This document shows, piece after piece, positions 1 through 8,085 of a DNA stretch of 64,000 bases. A program made the translations under genes and the position numbers. The notes below the pieces were generated by a model. It was not told the DNA's origin, searched no databases, and worked only from the letters and a program-made list of their open reading frames with translations. The DNA lies in assembly GCF_900117315.1 (NCBI RefSeq), contig NZ_LT630337.1:2260502-2324501 (forward strand). The letters are read 5' to 3'. Numbering within the stretch: position 1 is the first letter of the stretch; every line of letters begins with the position of its first letter. The DNA comes from Bacillus massilinigeriensis. GTDB lineage: Bacteria > Bacillota > Bacilli > Bacillales > Cytobacillaceae.

Positions 1-736
1 CAATCTCTCCAATTTCATCATGAGTGGTGATTTCAATACGTGGAAGTTGTTCAGTTTTCTTTCCAACCAAATTCATCACATTTTTCACACTTCTAAGCCT
101 TTCAGCAAGACTCCTTGTTAGCCAAATCGTCAAAACAATCCCAATAAAGATCCCAAATATTATTGAACCTATACTTATGAAGACTGCTTTTGTAAATTGT
201 TTTTTTTCCTGAATTAAGGATTCATCAATATTCTTCTCAAGTTTCTTCACAAATCTTTCTGTTATCTCGATTGTTTTAGCAAATTCAAGTTCTGATTCGT
301 TCATCAGTTTTCTTTTTTTTGTTGATACTTCATCATTTGAGAGATTGATTAGCTGAACAACAACCATCCCATAATTATCCAATTGGTATTTTAATTCATC
401 TAATGTGCCCTCAATATTCTTATACTTATTTTTATCCTGCAACTTGTTATATTCTGAGTTCATGCTATTGGTCAAATCTCGCAACGATTCTATTTGTAAA
501 AGTGCATTAGTTGAAGTAAGGTCCTTCTCATTCGCTAATGCTGCAACTTCCTTATCAAGTGAAACTAAACTCTGCCGCACATGATTGATATGCTTAATGG
601 CAAAATACCTTTCCTCCACAGCATGAATCATATTTGTATTTAGATGGTTTAAAACTATGAAAACAATGACCAAAAGAGTGGTCATCACTGTGATAATAAT
701 ACCAAAGCCAAAGTAAAGTCTTGTTCTAAATTTCAT
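1..736 (-). CDS. Chemoreceptor/sensor protein, N-terminal part (cut by window edge)
   Basis: The gene reads leftward from an ATG at 736, preceded by a GAAGGG ribosome site, and runs off the window, so only about 245 residues are visible. A membrane segment lies at about residues 8-30. A long, mostly helical extracytoplasmic stretch of about 150 residues with the look of a four-helix-bundle sensor follows, then a second membrane segment and the start of a HAMP domain ending in HDEIGEI. This is the standard front half of a methyl-accepting chemotaxis protein. A histidine kinase or diguanylate cyclase with the same sensor is equally possible because the output domain is missing. Confidence 0.75.
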   Translation of the reverse strand, partial: MKFRTRLYFGFGIIITVMTTLLVIVFIVLNHLNTNMIHAVEERYFAIKHINHVRQSLVSLDKEVAALANEKDLTSTNALLQIESLRDLTNSMNSEYNKLQDKNKYKNIEGTLDELKYQLDNYGMVVVQLINLSNDEVSTKKRKLMNESELEFAKTIEITERFVKKLEKNIDESLIQEKKQFTKAVFISIGSIIFGIFIGIVLTIWLTRSLAERLRSVKNVMNLVGKKTEQLPRIEITTHDEIGEI

Positions 737-969
737 CCCAAATTTCCCTTCTACCTGACGAATTCCCCATATCTTTGATAAAATATTCTCCTTTTATTGC
801 AAAACCCCTGCATTTTTATCGATATTTGTAGAATGTAAATTGCCGACAAAATTCAACAAAACACTTCAAAACGACAATTTATTTAATAATTAAATTATAT
901 CTGAAATTAATGTAAATTACGGTAAAATAAATCAAAATAGTAGAATTTTACTATTAAGGAAAAAATAAT

Positions 970-1005
970 TGACAAAAAAAAAGAGGCTATTTTTTATCAG
1001 CCTCT
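970..1005 (-). terminator. Rho-independent terminator
   Basis: Read on the minus strand, AGAGGCT and AGCCTCT pair around a 10-nt loop and are followed by a run of T. The stem overlaps the stop codon of the small gene at 987-1136. Confidence 0.7.
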
Positions 1006-1136
1006 CCTTGGTGCTCCAATTCCGATCTCATTCTTTCCTCTTCTTCCTTAACACTTATAAAAGCAATTTGTTCCACAAGCTGGTGTTGAATTCGATCCAT
1101 TTCCTCCTGACAAGGAAAGAACTCTTTTTCTTTCAA
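987..1136 (-). CDS. Small acidic hypothetical protein (49 aa)
   Basis: The reading frame starts at TTG (1136) with an AGGAGGG ribosome site about 7 nt upstream and ends at a TAG inside a rho-independent terminator, so it has both boundaries of a real transcription unit. The product is 49 residues, rich in Glu and Gln, predicted helical, with one Cys and no membrane segment. I do not recognise the family. The ribosome site and terminator are the only support, so it could be non-coding. Confidence 0.5.
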   Translation of the reverse strand: MKEKEFFPCQEEMDRIQHQLVEQIAFISVKEEEERMRSELEHQGEADKK

Positions 1137-1260
1137 ATAGAACCCTCCTGCATTATCTTTTCATTCATAGCTTTTTCCAAAATCCGAAAAATAATTATAT
1201 TTTTAAGAAAAAAATGAACCCTTTTCTTAAACCATTGAAGATGGTCTCTATGAATAATGA

Positions 1261-1833
1261 TTAAAGAATACTCGTTCCGATCAATTTTGAAAGTGCTAAG
1301 CAAAACTTACGCCATTCCTTTGGGTATTTTTCATATCCCCTACTGTCATAAGTAGTTGCCTTCGTAACAAGCTTTACTTCCCAGCTTGTCCCGCCTATAT
1401 GAACTTCATCACTTTGGAAATCCTCATCCCAATTCCATATTTTCAAACGATAGATTTCTTTAGTAAATTCATCAAAGGATCCGATTATTTTGGTTGATTC
1501 TTCCTTTGGATGGCTTTGATTTTGAAAATACCATTCAAAAAACTGAAAGGTCTTTTGAGTAAAGTCAATGCTAATCATGTACGTAACATCAAAGTGATTT
1601 ATTGAAATAGATAAAGAAACGAGCTCCTTTTCAGGGAGAATGGACACAAGATTATCTTCAACTGAAAACAAATCTTTTTTGCGATTGATGGCCGCCTTCA
1701 CTTGTGATAATTGAATTGGCTTTTCTTGAATCTCTTGTACATAAGCAGACTCATTCATATCCTGTAAGATGGAAGGAATCGTCGCTGGACCTTTTTTCCC
1801 AATTATGTCCAGAATAATTTCATAAATGCTCAT
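1261..1833 (-). CDS. HARE-HTH-like winged-helix protein of unknown function (190 aa)
   Basis: Residues 1-65 look like the HARE-HTH/RpoE-delta type winged helix: a helix beginning IYEIILDIIGKKGPATIPSI, then a Q-V-K-A-A-I-N-R recognition-like helix, then the short wing FSVEDNLVSIL. The remaining 120 residues are a mixed alpha/beta domain with a conserved-looking FFEWYF segment and an HIGGTSWEVKL strand that I cannot assign. No membrane segments or signal peptide are visible. It sits alone between terminator-bounded neighbours. A role in DNA binding is inferred only from the N-terminal fold. Confidence 0.6.
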   Translation of the reverse strand: MSIYEIILDIIGKKGPATIPSILQDMNESAYVQEIQEKPIQLSQVKAAINRKKDLFSVEDNLVSILPEKELVSLSISINHFDVTYMISIDFTQKTFQFFEWYFQNQSHPKEESTKIIGSFDEFTKEIYRLKIWNWDEDFQSDEVHIGGTSWEVKLVTKATTYDSRGYEKYPKEWRKFCLALSKLIGTSIL

Positions 1834-1950
1834 GATATTTTGTATCCTCCGTCAAAATGAATCCTCGTTATTTTATTTAAAGTAACCATAACATCCTTCT
1901 TATTTCTATCATACAATTAATAAGTTTTGAAAAAAAGAAGTTTTTCTAAC

Positions 1951-1990
1951 AAAAAAACATCCCCTTTCAATAATTGAAGTGGGGATGTTT
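1951..1990 (-). terminator. Terminator after the aldo/keto reductase gene
   Basis: AACATCCCC (1956-1964) pairs with GGGGATGTT (1981-1989), and the loop itself extends the stem with CTTTCAA/TTGAAG. On the minus strand a run of seven T follows. The inverted repeat may also serve plus-strand transcription. Confidence 0.85.
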
Positions 1991-2012
1991 CTATTTATTT
2001 TATCCTAATAAA

Positions 2013-2846
2013 TTAAAAATCAAAGTGGAAATGATCCGGGTGTTGTCCAAAGCGCTTATCTTGATTTAATGCATCGATTCTTTTTATATCTTCTGCTGAA
2101 AGCTCAAAATCATAAATATTTGCATTTTCAATAATGCGGTGTTCTTTAGTTGATTTTGGGATAGTGATAATTTCTTTTTGCAAATCCCAACGTAATATTA
2201 CCTGAGCTGATGTTTTATTGTATTTCTCAGCTATTTTTGTTATTACCTCGTGGTTAAGTAGATGACCTCGGCCTAGTGGGGACCATGCTTCTACTTTTAT
2301 ATCCTGACTTTTGCAAAACTTTCTCAGTTCAACCTGTGTTAGAAAAGGATGTAATTCCACTTGATTCACCATCGGTTTTACCTCTGATATAGATAGGAGA
2401 TCCTCTAAATGATGAATCTGAAAATTACTAACCCCAATAGCTCGAACAAGTCCATCTTGATATAATTTTTCAAATGCCTTCCATGTATCTTTGTATTTTT
2501 CCTTTACTGGCCAATGGATTAATAATAAATCTAGATACGATAAATCTAATTTTCTTAGGCTTGTTTCAAATGCCTCAAGGGTTTTATCATAGCCTTGATC
2601 AGTATTCCAGATTTTCGTTGTAATAAAGATTTCTTCTCTAAGTACGTCCGAATCCTTAACTGCTCTCCCTACGCCCTCTTCATTTCCATATAATGCTGCT
2701 GTATCTATGCTTCGATAACCAGCTTTAAGGGCAGCCGATACGGAGTTGTAGACCTCATCTCCCTCTTTTACCTTATAGACCCCTAATCCAAGCCAGGGCA
2801 TTTTGACGCCATTATGCAAGGCTGTTGTATCGTGTAAATGTTTCAT
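2013..2846 (-). CDS. yvgN: Aldo/keto reductase (YvgN/YtbE type)
   Basis: A 277-residue single-domain aldo/keto reductase that uses NADPH to reduce aldehydes; Bacillus subtilis YvgN reduces glyoxal and methylglyoxal. The catalytic tetrad is visible as Asp48 and Tyr53 (in [13 protein letters not shown]), Lys78 (TTKIWN) and His111 (LLLIHWP). The phosphate-binding [10 protein letters not shown] segment lies near residue 230. Length and sequence order match YvgN along the whole protein. The gene is monocistronic with GGAGG before the ATG and its own terminator. Substrate is not determined by sequence, and YtbE is a close alternative name. Confidence 0.9.
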   Translation of the reverse strand: MKHLHDTTALHNGVKMPWLGLGVYKVKEGDEVYNSVSAALKAGYRSIDTAALYGNEEGVGRAVKDSDVLREEIFITTKIWNTDQGYDKTLEAFETSLRKLDLSYLDLLLIHWPVKEKYKDTWKAFEKLYQDGLVRAIGVSNFQIHHLEDLLSISEVKPMVNQVELHPFLTQVELRKFCKSQDIKVEAWSPLGRGHLLNHEVITKIAEKYNKTSAQVILRWDLQKEIITIPKSTKEHRIIENANIYDFELSAEDIKRIDALNQDKRFGQHPDHFHFDF

Positions 2847-2928
2847 CTATGTCATTCCTCCATAATGATATTTTTCTATATTATCTCACATCACAGCTAA
2901 TTCAACTGAAAGTACATGAAATAATCTG

Positions 2929-3501
2929 CTATTTGCGTACCAGCTTGTCTCCCTGATAACAAATACAAGTTACAATATGATCATTAACCATACCAGTTGC
3001 TTGCATAAATGCATAACAAATTGTACTGCCAACAAATTTAAAGCCGCGTTTTTTTAAATCCTTACTCATTGCATCGCTTATTGGAGTAGAAGCAGGGACA
3101 TCCTCAAGCCTTTGGAAATGATTTTGAATTGGTTTCCCACCGACAAAGGACCAAATATAATCTCTGAAAGAACCAAATTCCTCTACTACTTTTAAGTAGG
3201 CTTTGGCATTTGTTATTACTGCATTAATTTTTAATCGATTTCTAACTATGCCTTCATTTTGCAAAAGTTCCTCTATTTTTTTGTCATTGTAGGTAACAAT
3301 TATTTCTGGCCGAAAGTGATCAAATGCTTTTCGATAATTATCCCGTTTCTTTAGAATCGTTATCCAGCTCAGACCGGCCTGAGCACCTTCTAGATTTAGA
3401 AATTCAAATAGAAGCCGGTCATCATAAACAGGGACACCCCATTCCTTATCATGATATTCTATATATATCGGGTCTTGACTAGCCCACCCACATCGGTTCA
3501 T
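2929..3501 (-). CDS. tag: DNA-3-methyladenine glycosylase I
   Basis: This base-excision repair enzyme removes 3-methyladenine from alkylated DNA. The 190-residue product has the zinc-snap ligands of the Tag family: Cys4 and His17 near the N-terminus, and His175 and Cys179 near the C-terminus. The family segments EYHDKEWGVP, LEGAQAGLSW and FKFVGSTICYAFMQATGMVNDH are present. Length is normal for Tag. It has a GGAG site before its ATG. The gene has no co-oriented partner within 150 nt except the CoxG-like gene upstream, which ends in a terminator. Confidence 0.95.
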   Translation of the reverse strand: MNRCGWASQDPIYIEYHDKEWGVPVYDDRLLFEFLNLEGAQAGLSWITILKKRDNYRKAFDHFRPEIIVTYNDKKIEELLQNEGIVRNRLKINAVITNAKAYLKVVEEFGSFRDYIWSFVGGKPIQNHFQRLEDVPASTPISDAMSKDLKKRGFKFVGSTICYAFMQATGMVNDHIVTCICYQGDKLVRK

Positions 3502-3604
3502 ACTCGTTTCTCCTTTTTCAAGAAATGGTATTGAAATGTATTGATTGTTTTTTTATGAATTCTCCTTTATATTTACATAGCAACATGGGAAAAACAATAC
3601 AATA

Positions 3605-3647
3605 ATAAAAAAGAAATAGCACCGAGTTTTATTATTCATCCCGGTGC
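3605..3647 (-). terminator. Terminator after the CoxG-like gene
   Basis: GCACCG (3619-3624) and CGGTGC (3642-3647) pair. Read on the minus strand a T-rich tail follows. Confidence 0.8.
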
Positions 3648-3677
3648 ATTAATTCTCTTCTATTAGAAAAAATCGTT

Positions 3678-4133
3678 TTACGTTCTAGCTTTAGTGATTT
3701 CTCTTAATTTTTCACCTACTGCCTCTGATAACTCCATCGTTAATTGTGGAACATAGGTTTTAAGAATCCCGTTAACCATTTTTGCCATTATCCCCTGTGC
3801 CTGTATATCTAAACAACCTGTCATTAGCGTTTTGTCACCATCAACATTTTTCGCCTCAAAATACCCGTTACCTGAAAAATTCTCGTTAATACCAGTTAAA
3901 TCAAATTTCACTTTAGTTGGAGCATTGATTGAGCTAATCTTCACCATTAAACTAATCTTTTTCTTCACTAATCCAAGGTCACTGATAAATGTCCAAGTAG
4001 ATTCTAGGTCGGATAATATTTGATGCTCAATATATCCTGGGACCAGTGGAGCCCATTGGTCCATCACACTTACAAATTTCCAAACCTCCTCAATTGGGAC
4101 ATTTAAATCCACTTGATGTAATCCTGTTGGCAT
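3678..4133 (-). CDS. SRPBCC/CoxG-family protein
   Basis: A 151-residue START/Bet v 1-fold protein. It begins with VPIEEVWKFVSVMDQWAPLVPG, the usual first strand-helix of the CoxG (CO dehydrogenase subunit G-like) branch, and ends in a long helix with QLTMELSEAVGEKLREI. In carbon monoxide oxidisers CoxG anchors CO dehydrogenase to the membrane, but most Bacillus homologues have no CO dehydrogenase nearby and their function is unknown. None of the Cox genes are in this window. A GGGGAG ribosome site precedes the ATG. Confidence 0.8.
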   Translation of the reverse strand: MPTGLHQVDLNVPIEEVWKFVSVMDQWAPLVPGYIEHQILSDLESTWTFISDLGLVKKKISLMVKISSINAPTKVKFDLTGINENFSGNGYFEAKNVDGDKTLMTGCLDIQAQGIMAKMVNGILKTYVPQLTMELSEAVGEKLREITKART

Positions 4134-4265
4134 GCGTTTCTCCCCTTTTTCAAGGTATTGGATATAAAAACAGAATTTTTCTTATCCAAAAAGAACTTAT
4201 GCCTCTTATCAGGAATCTTAGAACCATATTTTATTATAGTTTCTCCTAAACACTTTTGTTGAGAA

Positions 4266-4802
4266 TTAAGAGTATAATTTTTGATGTAGAGTAACTATTT
4301 CCTCTGCCAACTCTGCTAAGCGTGTTTTTATATCTTCCTCAATGATAACATTCTCTTTATTAAAGTCCGCATTCGTCACAAACACATTTTTACTAGCAAT
4401 GATTGCTTTAAAGAATGAAATAATTGGTTTTAATTGAGTTTCTGCAACTAAGAAATGGCGGTTAGAGCCAGCAGTAGATACAAGCCCAACAATTTTAGAC
4501 TCAAATACAGTAGTAGGTAAATGGTCGAAAAGATTTTTTAGAACACCTGTAATAGAGGATTGATAAATAGGTGTCCCTATGACAAATGCATCCGCTTCAA
4601 GAATTTTATTGACTACTGTTTGTGTATCATTATTGTATGCAGCGAATGGTCGTCCATCAACAAATTCTACTTGATAATCTCTTAAATCAATAAGCTCCAC
4701 TTCAATGTTTGGATTTTTTTCTTTTGCATATGTTAAAACCTCATTGACGATTATAGCTGTTTTTGCACCAATGAGTGCCCCTGATATTCCTAATATTTTC
4801 AA
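4266..4802 (-). CDS. NADPH-dependent FMN reductase family protein
   Basis: A 178-residue flavodoxin-like flavoprotein. The first beta strand and FMN phosphate loop read MKILGISGALIGAKT, unusual in having Ala-Leu-Ile in place of the common SLR. The middle motif FVIGTPIYQSSITGVLKNLF is the canonical flavin-binding GTPxYxxSxxGxLKN segment of SsuE/ChrR-like reductases. The start is a TTG at 4802, set by a GGAGG seven bases upstream. The gene stands alone, with no sulfonate-utilisation genes beside it, so the electron acceptor is unknown. Confidence 0.85.
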   Translation of the reverse strand: MKILGISGALIGAKTAIIVNEVLTYAKEKNPNIEVELIDLRDYQVEFVDGRPFAAYNNDTQTVVNKILEADAFVIGTPIYQSSITGVLKNLFDHLPTTVFESKIVGLVSTAGSNRHFLVAETQLKPIISFFKAIIASKNVFVTNADFNKENVIIEEDIKTRLAELAEEIVTLHQKLYS

Positions 4803-5081
4803 CTTACTTCCTCCTAAGATATCGATTATATAGATTTATCACTATTTTCATAGTATTTATTCGATTATTTTACAATAAGATTATTTGAAAGACAAAAATA
4901 ACACTTTGCTCTTTTTAGAATACTGGATTTTTAAGCAAATAATAAAGAAGACATCTTCCTTTACATCCTTTATTTTTTTTATGTAAAATTTAATTAATAA
5001 AGATTTCATCTCCTCAATGAATTTTTGAGCAAAATTGAGTATTTTTCCACCATTTTCTAAATTAAAAGGAAGTATAAAATT

Positions 5082-5360
5082 ATGTCATTACTTACAAAGT
5101 TTTTTCCAAAGAAAAAGTCAATTGAAATCGAATTTTGTCAAAAGAATCTAGATCGATTATTAGAAGAATCGTTAATAAAGCAATTCCAAGAAATTCTAAA
5201 CACTCCAAAAGTTCAATATAAGGAATTCGAATGCTTGAGTCATTGTAATCTATGTAAGAAAAAGCCATACGCCATTGTTAATGGGGATATTGTTAGTTGT
5301 GATCGTATCGAAGATTTAATATCTCAGATTGCCCAGATGAAAATGGACAATAATCAGTAA
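5082..5360 (+). CDS. DUF1450 protein (YuzB-like)
   Basis: A 92-residue cytoplasmic protein. Its centre holds the cysteine-rich motif CLSHCNLCKKKPYAIVNGDIV, the hallmark of the DUF1450/YuzB family. Four cysteines lie at about residues 19, 50, 54 and 57, compatible with metal or Fe-S binding, although the function is not established. The N-terminus is longer and more basic (MSLLTKFFPKKK) than in the ~78-residue YuzB. An AAGGAAG site precedes the ATG. It lies 84 nt upstream of the YitT gene on the same strand. Confidence 0.8.
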   Translation: MSLLTKFFPKKKSIEIEFCQKNLDRLLEESLIKQFQEILNTPKVQYKEFECLSHCNLCKKKPYAIVNGDIVSCDRIEDLISQIAQMKMDNNQ

Positions 5361-5450
5361 TCCGTTTTGAGAAATTGGTATATTTCTAACATAATCAACA
5401 CTTTTTAGATATAATATTCTTATTAGAGAAAAAAACGGGGAGGAATGTTA

Positions 5451-6368
5451 ATGTCGGAAGTCAAGCAATTAAGTATCTCAGAACAAGTTGAATTAGCGGC
5501 CAATAAACCTCAACATAAAAGAGCTCCGATAAGAAAAATTGTAAAAAGGGCCCTTCTAATTACCCTAGGTGCCATTATAATGGGGATAGGTTTAGAGATA
5601 TTTCTAGTACCAAATAACGTTATTGATGGCGGTATAACAGGTATTTCAATCATGGCATCCTTTTTATCAGGTTTACCTTTAGGATTATTTATCTTTATTT
5701 TAAATATTCCCTTTTTCTTTCTCGGATATAAACAAATTGGAAAAACATTCGCCCTTTCCACGCTCTACGGAATCATAATTCTTTCAATTACCACAGCATT
5801 ACTACATCCCGTTCCTGCTTTTACTCAGGATATACTACTAGCAACCGTTTTTGGAGGAATTCTTTTAGGTGTTGGGGTTGGACTAGTAATTAGATATGGA
5901 GGCTGTCTGGATGGGACTGAGGTCCTTGCCATTTTAGCCAATAAAAAGCTCCCCTTTTCTGTTGGAGAAATCATCATGTTTATTAATTTATTTATATTAG
6001 GAAGTGCGGGTTTTGTCTTTTCTTGGGACAGAGCTATGTATTCACTAATTGCTTATTTTATTGCCTTCAAAGCAATTGATGTTACTGTCGCAGGTTTAGA
6101 TGAATCAAAATCCGTATGGATTATCAGCGAGAACTTTCAAGATATTGGGAACGCTATTCTCAACCGCCTGGGTCGTGGTGTCACTTATATGCAAGGTGAA
6201 GGTGCCTTCTCTGGTGATGATAAAAAGGTCATTTTTTGCGTGATCAACCGCTTAGAAGAAGCAAAATTAAAAGATATCGTGACAGAAATTGATGACTCTG
6301 CCTTCCTTGCAGTTGCTGATATTTCGGAGGTTCGTGGCGGGAGATTTAAGAAAAAGGATATACATTAA
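5451..6368 (+). CDS. YitT family membrane protein (DUF161/DUF2179)
   Basis: A 305-residue protein with about 30 cytoplasmic N-terminal residues, five or six hydrophobic segments between residues 35 and 205 (the YitT membrane domain), and a C-terminal DUF2179 domain (about residues 225-300) with the typical GVTYMQGEGAFSGDDKKVIFCVINR sequence. I chose the ATG at 5451 because GGGGAGG lies 7 nt before it; the in-frame ATG at 5445 touches the ribosome site. The transported substrate of this family is unknown. Confidence 0.9.
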   Translation: MSEVKQLSISEQVELAANKPQHKRAPIRKIVKRALLITLGAIIMGIGLEIFLVPNNVIDGGITGISIMASFLSGLPLGLFIFILNIPFFFLGYKQIGKTFALSTLYGIIILSITTALLHPVPAFTQDILLATVFGGILLGVGVGLVIRYGGCLDGTEVLAILANKKLPFSVGEIIMFINLFILGSAGFVFSWDRAMYSLIAYFIAFKAIDVTVAGLDESKSVWIISENFQDIGNAILNRLGRGVTYMQGEGAFSGDDKKVIFCVINRLEEAKLKDIVTEIDDSAFLAVADISEVRGGRFKKKDIH

Positions 6369-6958
6369 GGCATTTCCTATATTCTTTTTGGAGGCATCAA
6401 TTTCGGAAGAGATTTAACTGTTGCAGAGACATGTGTTCTTAGGGGGTTTGATGTTTCTGTTTTAGTTGGTGTCTTTACGATTTGTCAATTCGGTCGGTTC
6501 CGGTTTCTTTTGGGAACTCGCCGTTACAGACTTTAATATTACGCTTTTTATGTAAAATACTCCTTTTTCATGAATTTACCGGACTCTCCTTCCGCTATCT
6601 TTCCAAAATCAGCCCTTTCTTGGCTGATTCATCCCTATATAGCGGATTCTCTGTCCGTTAAATCCAATTGGACACAGTTTTCATTTAAATAGGTCATCTG
6701 TCCAATAATCCTTCCTTTTCAAAAAAATTCACCGTTACAAACATTGTACCAAAACTGCATGTTCTGCTTTAAATTCTCAGCCATTGACTTCTCCACATCA
6801 TTACCAATTACCAACTTTCTTCATATGTTTAAGCCTAAATAAACAATCCTCGCCAACTAATTCAGCATATAATTCTATTTACTAAAAAGTATAAACTCAC
6901 AAATAATCGCCAACCTAAGATAGAAATACTGGCCATCAATTTAAAGGAGACATTCATT
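6369..6958 (+). other. Gene-free stretch with palindromic repeats
   Basis: No supported reading frame between the YitT gene and the small gene at 6959. The stretch holds one compact inverted-repeat element at 6576-6660 (listed separately) and a hairpin of ATTGGACA (6667-6674) with TGTCCAAT (6699-6706) immediately after it. The rest is AT-rich with nothing I recognise. Confidence 0.6.
6576..6660. repeat. MITE-like palindromic repeat, copy A
   Basis: The 85-bp element begins TTACCGGACTCTCC and ends in the imperfect inverse GATTCTCTGTCCGTTA. Both ends contain TCCGCTAT pointing inward. In the centre AATCAGCC (6607-6614) pairs with GGCTGATT (6622-6629). The same plan of ~24-bp imperfect terminal inverted repeats around an unrelated central hairpin recurs at 46381-46516. 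No coding capacity. Confidence 0.6.
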
Positions 6959-7105
6959 ATGGAAAATATTCAAAAAGATGATATGAATGCAGAAAATATG
7001 ACTGACCTTGTAAGAATCATTAACGCAAAGGGCGATATAGGAGAAATTAAAAAAATAATAAGCGAAAATGAATCCCTGCAAAATGAAAAGGAATCATCAG
7101 AATAG
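6959..7105 (+). CDS. Small hypothetical protein (48 aa)
   Basis: ATG at 6959 is preceded by an AAAGGAGA ribosome site with an 8-nt spacer, one of the best sites in the region. The 48-residue product is acidic and helical (for example DLVRIINAKGDIGEIKKIIS) without membrane segment or cysteines. I do not recognise the family. The strong ribosome site makes translation likely. It lies convergent to modB, 65 nt away, with no clear terminator between them. Confidence 0.6.
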   Translation: MENIQKDDMNAENMTDLVRIINAKGDIGEIKKIISENESLQNEKESSE

Positions 7106-7140
7106 TAGGTCATTTAACTTTCAAATTTCATGTATCCCCA

Positions 7141-7187
7141 TGAAACCCAGTTATTCCCTTTGAAACCCAGTTATTCCCTTTGAAACC
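7141..7187. repeat. 20-bp direct tandem repeat at the 3' end of modB
   Basis: The 20-bp unit TGAAACCCAGTTATTCCCTT occurs at 7141-7160 and 7161-7180, followed by a partial third copy (TGAAACC). The modB stop codon (TAA at 7173-7171) and its last codons lie inside the repeat, so the duplication reiterates the end of the gene without changing the product. Confidence 0.9.
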
Positions 7188-7833
7188 TACGAAGAGAGGC
7201 TAATAAGATAAAGGAAAAGATGATTATTGATATCACATACATCCAAGCCATCCTCATATTTCCCGATTCAAATGCTAAATAGATGGCTGTTGGGATTGTC
7301 TGGGTTTTCCCTGGGATATTTCCTGCAAACATAAAGGTTGCACCAAACTCACCTAATGCCCTTGCAAAGCTTAGAATTATGCCAGAAATTATTGCCTTTT
7401 GGCCAAGCGGGAAGGTTACATAATAGAATAGCTTCCATTCACCTGCACCATCCACCCGAGCTGCATCTTCGATTTCATGATCTACACCTTCAAAGCCTGT
7501 TTTTGCAGATTGATACATAAAGGGAAAGGCCACAACAGAAGCTGCAATAACTGCTGCCACCCAAGTGAACATAATTGACTGATTAAAGATTGATTCTATC
7601 CAAATTCCACCAAACCCACTTTTCCCAAAAAAGATGATAAGTAGAAAACCGATAACCGTTGGAGGTAATACAACTGGAAATAAAATAATCGTTTCTACTA
7701 CCGTTTTTCCTCGAAAACGTCTATTTGACATCCATTTCCCTAAAAGGATGCCCAGAATTGTAACCACTATTATTGAAATCAAACTAACCCTAATAGATAT
7801 TGAAATTGGATTCCAAAATTCCTCTGAAAACAT
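7171..7833 (-). CDS. modB: Molybdate ABC transporter permease
   Basis: This inner-membrane channel subunit of the molybdate importer has 220 residues and five to six hydrophobic segments. The cytoplasmic EAA loop that docks onto the ATPase is EDAARVDGAGEWKLFYYVTFP, and the downstream ARALGEFGATFMFAGNIPG segment is typical of ModB/CysT-type permeases. Neither modA nor modC is adjacent. The only modA in the window is at 48533, more than 40 kb away, so the transporter genes are split. The C-terminal codons lie in a tandem 20-bp repeat. Sulfate or tungstate specificity cannot be excluded. Confidence 0.88.
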   Translation of the reverse strand: MFSEEFWNPISISIRVSLISIIVVTILGILLGKWMSNRRFRGKTVVETIILFPVVLPPTVIGFLLIIFFGKSGFGGIWIESIFNQSIMFTWVAAVIAASVVAFPFMYQSAKTGFEGVDHEIEDAARVDGAGEWKLFYYVTFPLGQKAIISGIILSFARALGEFGATFMFAGNIPGKTQTIPTAIYLAFESGNMRMAWMYVISIIIFSFILLASLRRFQRE

Positions 7834-8085
7834 TGTATTCCACCGTCACTTTTCAAACCTTTACAAACGTTCACACTAAAAAAAGATTGATTATAAATAT
7901 TTTTTTGCTGCCATCACAAATGGAAAAGCAAAATATTATTCTCATATTTTAACAAAATATTTAGTGTTTCACACAAATTATTCTAAAAATTATTAAGACC
8001 ATTATATTTGACCGAATTTTCTTAAATTGTTAATCTATGTTTATCTCCATTTATCAGAATATTATATTCACCACGGAGGTGACGC

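Noticed and set aside
6369-6575. Decayed gene after the YitT gene
   Set aside because: Translations in all frames give frequent stops and nothing resembling a known protein.
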